This document shows positions 39,201 through 45,100 of a stretch of DNA of 64,000 nt, piece by piece; the stretch's first letter is position 1; every line of letters begins with the position of its first letter. The notes under the pieces are model-generated. The model searched no databases. It was not told where the DNA came from and was given only the letters and a program-made list of their open reading frames with translations. Both the position numbers and the translations under genes were made by a program. This stretch comes from Oscheius dolichura (lineage: Eukaryota > Nematoda > Chromadorea > Rhabditida > Rhabditidae): assembly GCA_932521035.1 (NCBI GenBank), contig OW051492.1, positions 1,984,001 through 2,048,000 of the forward strand, read 5' to 3'.

Positions 39201-40937
39201 AGCCGAGAAAGCGTCAGCCGAGAAGGTACCAGCCAAGCGAGACGAGAAGGCCTCAGCCAAGATTATCCAATCCGAGTTCTATCCGGCACCATAAAAATAT
39301 CTACACAAAAATAGCTAAAACCATCATAATACAGTATCATAAACAAGGTTTACGAAGTATCAGAGGCAGCTCGCCTATCTTCTTGAGATTTATATGAGCA
39401 TGATGAAGTGTGCCTCGGAGACGTGCATTTTGAGGAACGAAATTGAAGAGAGACTTAGCTGCTTCTCAAATGAACAGGCAAAAGATGTACTGGGTGTTGT
39501 TACTCTATGGAGAGAGAAGAGAGACAAACAGAAAGAGAGGAAGGAGAAGGACAAGGAACTGTTTAAAGAGATGAAGAAGAGAATGGCACAGGAGGCGAAA
39601 CAGAAGGAAATGGAAGAGCAGCAGAAGAGGGAACTGGAGGAACAGAAGAAGAAAGAAATAGAGGAACAGAAGGAAAAGGAACTGGAGCAGAAGAAGAGGG
39701 AACTGGCAGAGCAGAAAAAGAAGAAGCTGGAAGAGCAGAGGAAGAAAGAAGTGGAAGAGCAGAAGAAGAAGAAGGAAATGGAGAAGCAGAGGAAGAAAGA
39801 AATGGAACACCAGAAGAAAAAGGCACTGGACGAACAGAAGAAGAGGGAACTGGAACAGCAGAAGAAGAAGGAAGTACTGAAGCAGAAAGAGATGGAGAAG
39901 AAGAACGAGCAGAAAGACGAAGATGAAAGTTCGTATAAGACGGAGACCGAAGAAGTATCGAAGCCATCAAAAGAGAAAGAAGAAGGCTCGAAGCCGTCGA
40001 AGGAGCCCATTGCAGAGGAGAAGAAGACCACCCCGGAGGAACACTACGAGAGCCTGCTTTAGTCGCCGACAATAGGAGCTCAAGAAGAGAAACAGGCCAA
40101 GTGTATCATGATATACTACAAAAGGGGAGAAGAAAATAAAACAGTACGTTGTGATAGTAGTTGTTTGTTATTGGAGCCTCTCTCCAGGCCGCCGTCTCCT
40201 CTGATTTTCTCTTATTAGCCATGGTCCAATTGATTTTTTACTCGTTTTATATCTTTGTACCGTGGTTCGCAATATTAGAACAATAAAGTGAGCCGGGTGA
40301 CTTGCCTTCTACCGGGCCGCCTCGTCTCCCCGCGGCGCTGGAGCTCCTCCACTGAACGGTGGCCACTAATAAATTGATTTCCGCTGTCTTGTTATTATTT
40401 CTCAATTGGTAGAGAGGGTGGAATATTGGTCATATAAATAACAAAGAAGATTGCCATCTGCCCGGGGGATACTGGCTCCTCTGCCTGTCGTTCTCTCCTG
40501 TCCCTTCCTGTCCTCCGCCTCCCTTTATTTTGTAGCTATCATCCAAAATTTGTTCATTTCCAGGTGACGATACGTTCTTCATCGGTGGTATCGACTTCCC
40601 CCTTCCAATTGGAGAAAATGGAGCCGGTGTGCGGTTTCCACTCTCCGGTGCCGTTGAACAGGTACTGCCCACTGCCGCTCCTCCTCTAATCATGTCTCCC
40701 CATTTCCAGGGTACCTCTCCGTATGTGTATGCCCATGGAAATGCCTACAACCCGGTGACACCGTTCGATAATGACCAGTTGAAGGAAACCAAATGGGTGG
40801 ATTCGATACACGACGACCGGTATCAGACACTCGTCCCGAGGAATCTCATCCCCAATCCGTATCCACAGAGGAGACGGAGCCCTCCTAAAATTGACAAAGA
40901 GAAATTCATCAAAAACTTTTTCAGGAACTCTATTTAA
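27231..40937 (+). CDS. Secreted protein B, split by a 12.7-kb intron holding nested genes
   Basis: Exons 27231-27273, 27321-27478, 27524-27713, 27757-27876, 40564-40661 and 40710-40937 give about 278 residues. The signal peptide is MTPLLLSLLCLLPL. Then come NFPLFPFTDQFNTGIELNP, IIPVPGWGNFDVDGN, CKPPYCNPFVHH, and, after the giant intron, GDDTFFIGGIDFPLPIGENG and AGVRFPLSGAV. The exon at 27876 ends one base into a Gly codon, and the exon at 40564 supplies the other two. The joined protein then aligns without a gap to gene A, which has no intron here. That phase and homology match is strong evidence that the halves belong together. The tail differs from A and is basic. Eight members of an unrelated family plus one secreted-protein gene lie inside the intron on the same strand. 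Confidence 0.75.
28443..29276 (+). CDS. Nested array gene N1: membrane-anchored basic protein
   Basis: A single exon, 277 residues. Residues 1-18 form a hydrophobic anchor (MLFLLLMLLLLVPFFILC) ending in a Cys followed by VKFGNKK. A polar Ser/Lys linker follows, then the shared core: FDRLDRGYRAHKSCPGPEHC, DQC, a Tyr-rich helix, and KIEERLQEMGEDYD (about 108-175). The C-terminus is Lys/Thr-rich and carries PYEIL, an SH2-ligand-like Tyr motif. It belongs with N7 and N8 by its core and lack of a Thr run. The basic flank after the membrane segment predicts the tail lies in the cytosol. Not recognised outside this array. Start chosen at the first ATG before the anchor. Confidence 0.75.
   Translation: MLFLLLMLLLLVPFFILCVKFGNKKSKEAAKSKENASTTRKTPETVSKENADGGGKMTSRSSNRQSLESAHPVGKTDEEKWKETFGKGGKGNVKEEFDRLDRGYRAHKSCPGPEHCDQCRRHNEKIKYLYDSHTKYWSDVPGQEFEAETMKKIEERLQEMGEDYDWLTGRWDKKEALQQRMKKMGMKKKAPAAGEDLKLEETQRSEKKTTAASKRTKSLKKKMSTTAAPSSANPESTWKMDSIRTEERNEPYEILEPIEKKDVVTEETQGSIEHCLY
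29611..31138 (+). CDS. Nested array gene N2: membrane-anchored basic protein
   Basis: Exons 29611-30123 and 30332-31138, 439 residues. The anchor MWLLPLLVCFLLPSLFLLSC is followed by IAAKK and a nine-Thr run (about 57-65). The core has LFDEILALDRKYVDHSK, then CHGC, an intron, and ALHEMDERLLLLGLRYC. A charged helix of about 120 residues rich in KEKEL-like units follows. The tail has HYESLF and HYENLF about 38 residues apart, then MTAETQESIEDN. The ATG follows an acceptor-like CACCAG by one base, and ATGTGG near an AG recurs in N3 and N4. The spacing of the two Tyr motifs is looser than a classical ITAM. Probably a type III signal-anchor protein. Confidence 0.75.
31557..32831 (+). CDS. Nested array gene N3: membrane-anchored basic protein with shifted C-terminus
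   Basis: A single exon, 424 residues as read. The anchor is MWLLPSPVHFFLLQFVLLLV, without the juxtamembrane Cys of its relatives, then a Thr-rich run and a Pro/Lys/Ser linker. The core starts TDIQIDKVTSMPRTRWVEWW, includes LEEEFKRIDKDWNEHNC, a long Lys/Glu insert, and CEGC. The tail has QYESLI and HYESLF. After the second motif the frame departs from N2 and N4. The +1 frame instead reads TVFTADTQETYED and stops, closely matching MTAETQES of the relatives. A one-base deletion near 32764 or a sequence error would explain this. Otherwise the gene appears intact. Confidence 0.65.
   Translation: MWLLPSPVHFFLLQFVLLLVLLLPKKSTKSTTTTTMTTGTTRSTQTSITKNSSSGQARTPKMSSKMKSAQQPVVKVAKSKTKSVQSKPQLEPAKSKMEKPKSKLKPAPPKPNVEKPKRPLTISEELVADRDLYKRLKLTDIQIDKVTSMPRTRWVEWWGYVYLDLEEEFKRIDKDWNEHNCVNKANKEEEPRKKEEKKKKEEKKKRRKKDEKKPMCGADTWKPPSLKYCEGCDIRVNEYDNIRLLFDNFSDFPRLYVKPGDQEKIDAIYRVCERDMVVNVRTEWEEKKRLEELESRLPEWQRRSQQRKEYRDLYVEIRRWRRTRDKQNIEYAKWKAEQEMKKKKEEAKQQEKKKEETKQTAAGGGGQYESLIDAVGVKKRRGGQEKEGKKKPEAHYESLFTNRRSSRQTLKKPTRTRTTAYRDP
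32997..34524 (+). CDS. Nested array gene N4: membrane-anchored basic protein
   Basis: Exons 32997-33673 and 34035-34524, 388 residues. The anchor MWLLPSLYFLILQFVLLLVL ends LLPSCLATKKK. A nine-Thr run follows near residue 67. The core has LKLTEDQIEAVRHLSKDTW, LYDELERLDRLFLDHKC, a Lys-rich insert, CDEC, an intron, and KVMDEIDKRMSLCGEIF. The tail has QYECLTDAVGG and QYESLFPEPP, then MTAETQESVDN. It is closest to N3 at both ends. The intron (361 nt) lies near that of N2 but in a different phase (2 instead of 0), and it contains the short dispersed sequence shared with 2.0 kb. The first 35 bases before the ATG resemble those of N3. Confidence 0.75.
33735..33790 (+). repeat. Dispersed sequence in the N4 intron
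   Basis: ATTCAACAGATCAAGTGCTA matches 2019-2042 with few changes and includes an 8-bp inverted pair ACTTGATC/GATCAAGT. It may be the edge of a mobile-element fragment filling the intron. Confidence 0.35.
34671..35537 (+). pseudogene. Nested array gene N5, interrupted by an in-frame stop
   Basis: The anchor MWLLPFLLLPLFLLISC and KKNKGMKKK are followed by TAG (34749-34751). The same frame then runs on for a further 261 codons without another stop. The second part has Ser/Gly repeats, a KKKKPPKREEEKE stretch, and four Tyr motifs: QYENLGG, QYEALGP, LYEQMGS, LYEALGD. It lacks the His/Cys core. Frame continuity across the stop argues for a recent nonsense change. Readthrough, or a separate start at the ATG at 34755 (just after an AG), are alternatives. 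It has the richest Tyr-motif tail of the array. Confidence 0.6.
35538..36176. other. Spacer between N5 and the next nested gene
   Basis: Contains a polyadenylation-like AATAAA soon after N5 (about 35591) and pyrimidine-rich DNA. No exon chain was recognised. Confidence 0.45.
36177..37173 (+). CDS. Nested secreted protein with a possibly spliced-out Pro-rich segment
   Basis: The exon at 36321-36615 begins KLFLVLVLCLFSQSLAG, a signal peptide lacking only its Met. An ATG directly followed by GTTCGT at 36177 can supply it, though that minimal exon is uncertain. It continues with a polar region and an Ala run. The next exon starts at 36661 (DVAPSIQNHYVSYAKD). Read straight through, it has PVPPVPAPVPPVPAPVP repeats and a basic tail to 37173. 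If an intron from GTACCTCC or GTGCCTCC to CCGTTCAG is removed, in phase 0, the frame becomes FGLSRDPVQLAESSCLDKD, then RNCLNRKICRQINRFD, ending at 37060. That end is more protein-like. It is unrelated to the membrane family around it. Confidence 0.5.
37288..37379 (+). pseudogene. Partial duplicate or alternative last exon of the preceding gene
   Basis: After the acceptor CCCCTACAG, the frame MCSSRSEPAFDSAINRKVCR ends at TAA (37377-37379). AFDSAINRKVCRQ resembles AFDAIHYRNCLNRKICRQ of the gene just upstream. It may be a decayed duplicate exon or a genuine alternative 3' exon. Confidence 0.4.
37495..38043 (+). CDS. Nested array gene N7: short membrane-anchored basic protein
   Basis: A single exon, 182 residues, the shortest anchored member. 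The anchor is MFMLLFVLIASPAALFVPLL, then SCSKKKKK. The core is compact: EYRLVELKHSTHKCKRAKNC, GVC, LKNLKVLYGLNKDD, then LAKIEERLLAFGEVYDEQSG (about 47-120). A basic stretch follows, then a single DYEMVGEGG motif near the end. Because the linker and repeats are minimal, it shows the core domain most clearly. Its best partner is N8, which shares EERLLxFGEVYDExxGQF. Predicted membrane-anchored with a cytosolic tail. Function unknown. Confidence 0.75.
   Translation: MFMLLFVLIASPAALFVPLLSCSKKKKKQQQKEEKKVETTVRGKGATNWINEYRLVELKHSTHKCKRAKNCGVCNDFLKNLKVLYGLNKDDLEEAETLAKIEERLLAFGEVYDEQSGQFKREKNVDKKKVEKKIGLRRDKRTSQKKQTKKVNDTGDYEMVGEGGDKMESKQHSVKISDTPAK
38431..39294 (+). CDS. Nested array gene N8: membrane-anchored basic protein
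   Basis: A single exon, 287 residues from the ATG at 38431, chosen because it starts the hydrophobic anchor (MTLVVILLTLASSCLLLVPF) ending VFCAKKNK. The frame is open further upstream, but that part is polar. A Ser/Lys linker leads to the core: LEYRMVCHKCQDPKECSIC, DFVQKTKALYEKHKGEL, and MEERLLGFGEVYDERTGQF (about 109-180). The tail has NPYENIPKTD, a pYxN-type motif, then five KASAE-like repeats of five residues. It is a close relative of N7, adjacent to it and in the same orientation, as expected from tandem duplication. Confidence 0.75.
   Translation: MTLVVILLTLASSCLLLVPFVFCAKKNKYDGKSNVFKVQRTESRTSASPPPTSRTRSKEPKESIGSKESVEVKNEPLKPAAKTKTDLKTATALSSSKTGKSCRKKVGDEFVHLEYRMVCHKCQDPKECSICRDFVQKTKALYEKHKGELRQAGNLAKMEERLLGFGEVYDERTGQFRKVENIDQKAKEEIERDISRRRDDRRIQKKKEAAAVVPTQKIGVRRKATKSLLDNNPYENIPKTDSSSEEAAEKASAEKASAEKASAEKVPAKRDEKASAKIIQSEFYPAP
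39394..40062 (+). CDS. Nested array gene N9: anchorless charged-helix protein
   Basis: A single exon, 222 residues. There is no hydrophobic anchor and no CxxC. From about residue 40 to 170 it is almost pure Glu/Lys/Gln/Arg with QKKKE-type units, which should form a single extended helix or coiled coil. It ends EEHYESLL, the family Tyr motif at the extreme C-terminus. It may have lost the 5' exon of an anchored member similar to N2, whose middle is also a charged helix. Alternatively it is a soluble partner. Confidence 0.65.
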   Translation: MSMMKCASETCILRNEIEERLSCFSNEQAKDVLGVVTLWREKRDKQKERKEKDKELFKEMKKRMAQEAKQKEMEEQQKRELEEQKKKEIEEQKEKELEQKKRELAEQKKKKLEEQRKKEVEEQKKKKEMEKQRKKEMEHQKKKALDEQKKRELEQQKKKEVLKQKEMEKKNEQKDEDESSYKTETEEVSKPSKEKEEGSKPSKEPIAEEKKTTPEEHYESLL

Positions 40938-41083
40938 TACCAAAAAACGGATAGATACTGTAATAATTAATAAAACCTAATAATAAAGACGTTTGTCGCC
41001 ATTCGTTTGAACCTGAATATGGGTGGAAGAGGCGCGCCATGGCGTGTATTTCAGAATTGGTATAACGGATTTATTTCGACTAA
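40938..41083. terminator. Convergent 3' ends with polyadenylation signals
   Basis: AATTAATAAAACCTAATAAT follows gene B, and more AATAAA words follow. The minus-strand gene ends at 41084, so the two genes converge. Confidence 0.5.
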
Positions 41084-41775
41084 TTAATTCCCAATTAAAA
41101 GGTGTTGCCCCCTGTTGTCAAAAGTCGTCTTTGAACTGAAAAAATGAACAGCAAATCAGCGATAGAGACGACCCCGACTCGTCTCCATCCGGTGATCTAT
41201 GTGTTCTCTCATTCCCGACGACTAGCCAGTTATTTATAGATCTTTTACACGATGACCTGTATCCTTCACACCTACAAAAGGGTAAACTACATTCCTTCCA
41301 TGGTAAGAGAAATTCATGGGCAGGTCGATGCTCTGTTCTTGGAGACTTCTACGATGAGGCAGGGCAGGGAGGAGGGCAGGCGCACCTGAACCAGTGGATT
41401 TTTTGGACTGTTCAGTTCGGTTCTACCACAGCCAAGAGGAGAGACACCCCGATAATCCTTGGATAGCCAGAAATTGATCGCTGAATCCGGAAAAAGTGGA
41501 TGGCCGTCGGGGCGACTCATTGGAGGGCGGAGGGGATGGGCCCATTAGGTCACTTGACCAGGAGTTTTCTGTCCAGGTCTATCATAATCCTACTGTACTC
41601 GTTTGTGGCTTTACAGTCTTTTGAAGTGATCGGAAGGAGGTTCACACGACCGGAGGATGGCCGGCCCCTGGCTGAATAACTGTCACAGATAGAAATCGTC
41701 GTCCCAAAAGCACAAAATTCATTACAAGAACGACAAGATGAAATGAAGAATGAGATGTAATTCAAAATCAATCAT
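41084..41775 (-). CDS. Small secreted protein, unrecognised
   Basis: Five short exons (41726-41775, 41554-41679, 41386-41515, 41272-41348, 41084-41135) join with every phase matching, total 144 residues. It opens with the signal-like MIDFELHLILHFILSFF and then YSARGRPSSGRVNLLPITSK. The middle contains HPLFPDSAINFWLSKDYRG, and the end has KECSLPFCSS and a stop at 41084. Introns are 37-134 nt. One donor is a strong GTAATG. The CCAATGAG acceptor is weak but is needed for phase. Three cysteines remain in the mature part. I found no family resemblance. Confidence 0.6.
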
Positions 41776-42184
41776 GGGAATAGGAGGAAGAGCGGGGAGG
41801 AGGGGAGATGATAAAGAGAGGGATGAATATGGAACAGAGTCAAAGCTGCCCGTGGTTGTGTATATAATAACTTAATGAATGTATTCTGGAGGACTATATC
41901 ACAATAGCTCAAAGGGACCTAGAAAGACTAGCTGTTTGAAGAGGACGAGGGACTGGATAGACAGACTACATGACACGTGTATCTCCGTTAAATTTTAGGG
42001 AGCCAAATTATATTTATGGACTATCTATGAAGTGGGGGGATTGGACTCCGGGAAGGGGAAGAAGACGACGTCTTTTAACCGGTTGGGAAGGGGAGATCGC
42101 TAGGCGATGAAGAGAAGGAGAGAGATAGGAAATAACATGATTATATGAGGGGGAAAAACTATAACAAAAGAGGGGAGGAGAGGA
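41776..42184. other. Spacer between two minus-strand genes
   Basis: GA-rich, about 400 bp, holding the 3' flank of the zinc-finger gene and the 5' flank of the secreted-protein gene. Nothing gene-like was seen. Confidence 0.5.
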
Positions 42185-45100
42185 TTAAGCAGTAGTGACA
42201 ATACTGTTGCGGGGAAGCATTCCCATGGCAAGCGACTCCACGGCATTTTGATCTTCGGGCGACTCGCAGTGGTTCGCCTCGTAGTGGCGACGAAGCTGGA
42301 GGATTTCTGGAATCAAATAGAATTAATATAAGATGTTTAGAACCAGCGGGGAGCCTCCAATTACTGGGAAATATGGTAAGAACCAGCGGAAGGCTTTAGG
42401 GGGCAGAGGTGGCCATGGCAGACGAGGAGATCCCCTATTGTTGTCAGCCAAGTCAGGCATCGAGCTGCCACCCCTCCAGCTTATATTCTTGTCCCTTGTA
42501 AAGACTTTACAGTAAAGTAGAGGGGAGGAATCAAGATTCCCCTAGCCGGCTCGCACACAACTGCGCTCCCGTCTGCCTTTCCAAAGCCTTCCAGCTCCCC
42601 AGTGCCTCTGACCCCTCTCCCCTCTTCAGTTTTCTTGGCCACAGGTCCCGAACCCTGCTGTCCCCCTCCTCACCATAGCAAATAAATCCCGGGCACCGAT
42701 TGCAGGTGTAGACGTTGTCTGCCATCTTCTGGATCCTCTCTTCCGATCGCTCTACTTTCATCTGCAACAGTTCTTATTCTGTTCTTTATGGAGTCTTACA
42801 GAGATCTCCTTGGGGACGAGGACAGCACTCTTGGTGAGACTGGCCAGTGTCTGGTCCGAGTGGTGGTTCATCATGTGGAAGAGGGTGATCGAGTAGGTAG
42901 GCGCCATGTAATTACAGATCTCACACTTGTGGCCAATCGTCCTCCCGTGCATTTCACTGTGCCTCAAGAAGGCATTCTCCGTCTCACAACGAAAGGAACA
43001 CAGCCGGCAGGCGTGCTGAAAATACAGTATTCAGTCCGCTACCGTATCCCTTATTAATCTCGAAGCAAAGAAAAATAACTCACAAATTTGTCAGATTTCT
43101 TGGGGGCGCGCTTAGCAACCTTGGCCTTCTTCTCGTCCTCCTCCTTCTTTTTCTGGTCCGTATTGGCACGCTTGATGGTAGTCATCAGACGGCGTTGCAA
43201 CTCCTGGGCATGGAACATCATATGCTCCTGGTAGCCGTCTTTCGTCAGCGACTTGAAGGTACAGCGATTGCAGCTGAAGTGCGGCACCCCGTGGGGGATG
43301 ATCTCCGTTCCGGCGGCACGGCGTCGCTGGGCGTGCTTTTTCCTGGAAACCATATTATTTTTCTATCTTTACCGATTGTTTTGAAGGTCTAAATTGCTCT
43401 AAACAAGGAAAACAGTTATTAGAAACCCCCTAGGGAACTCTAGCTGGCCTGCCCGCTGCCTATCCCCCAGGGGCGGAGGTGCCCCCGCGTCCTAGCCTGG
43501 AGAGGACTGGCTAGGCTGCATGAGACAAGTTCTATTCCCTTCTGCTCACCTCTGCTGTGCTTCCGAATTAGGACTCAGTGCCGGCACATGGAGTGAGATG
43601 TGCTTGTGTAGAGCCTCCGGTGCCATACAGCTGAATGAGCAGAGGTCGCACTTATGGAGCCGAGGCTGTCCCAGATGGCATTCCCTGTGCAGTCGCATCA
43701 TCAACTCGTCCGATTCTTGATAAGGACATTCGGGGCACTGTCCCATTTCCTCGGCTCTCTGCTCCCGACGAAGGATCTTCATCAGGGCCGGCTCCGGACG
43801 GATGAATTCCTGGACCGCGACACTCAGAGGCTTATGTAGCGAGAGAACGGACTCAGTCTTGGAATCTCTGCTGGCACTAAAATAGGATAAATTAAAGAAA
43901 AAAAGAGGGGACGAACCTTGTGTGGCGGCTGTTCTCTTCACTTTCGATACCCTTCCAATCCATTGGTTCTTCCTTGACCAGGACAGGAGGCGCCGGGGAG
44001 GAGGCTGCACTCTGCTTGGGGGTTCGCCTGCCTCGGGTCACTGGCGTGATTCGGCCCATGGCTTCGTCCAGATTCCTCTTTCCACGGGTCAGAGGGACGA
44101 GTCTCTGAAAGTGACTCATTTTGAGAATATCTCGACTGCCGTATCCTTTACCCAATCAGTAATAAAACTAAAGGCCTACCTCCGTCTGTACGTCCATCTC
44201 CGAGTGGATCAGAATATGATCCTCCACCACTTCACACTGCATGCTGTAGAATGGGCACTTCGAGCACTTATAAGCTGCTCCTTTGGTAAAGACATGATGT
44301 CGATTGTGCTGATGCAGTAGAACCAGGCCCTTGGTGACGAAGGGGCAGCTCTTACACGTGTAGATACGATTCTTCCCCAGGCCTGTCCGTGTCCCAATGT
44401 TGAAACCGTTGGCCTTGATGTGCCAGGGCTTCACTTTCGCCTGGAATATTATAAAATACTGGGAGAATATGGTAAACTAACAAATTCTTCATTATGTTCC
44501 TTATGGCATTGGAAATGGGTCTTGAGGCTGACGGCCCGCTTGGTGGAGTAGGTGCACTGGGTGCATTTGTACCTAGAATACGGAGATTACCAGGGAATCT
44601 TTGTTACCTACCTTTGAGGTTCACTGACGTGCATATTATAATGGCTAGCCAGATCGCAAGCATGCTTCGTCACATAGGGGCATTCGAGACAGCGGCGCAT
44701 CCGAATACCGTCCTTCTGTAAAGCAACAAAGCTCATTGGATACTGTATCCTCCACTTACATTAATAAACACATTGGAGTGTTTCTTCCTCTTCAGGGTCG
44801 TCTTCTTCCGTTCAGAGGCGATCTCCCCGTTGACTTTGGGAGTGGCTGGCTGTGCCTCGGCCGGTGTCTCTGGTGCCACCTTACTCGGTGTCGAGGCATC
44901 GCCGGCCGTCTTCTCGGCTTCATCCTGCGTCTTCTTATGGATGATAGCCATGTGGAGGCGAACATGCTGCTTGATGAGGTCATCTCCCCGGCAGGAGAAG
45001 GAGCACAGGGGACACTAGAATGGATTTAGGTCCCGAGGGGAAGAGTAAAATACCTGGATATCGCTCTTGACTTCGTGTTTCACTGTATGCCGTTCCAATT

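Noticed and set aside
29254-40072. Many long minus-strand Leu/Phe/Ser-rich frames under the nested array
   Set aside because: They mirror the Lys/Glu-rich plus-strand genes: AAG/GAG codons read as CTT/CTC. No starts, anchors or splice logic of their own.
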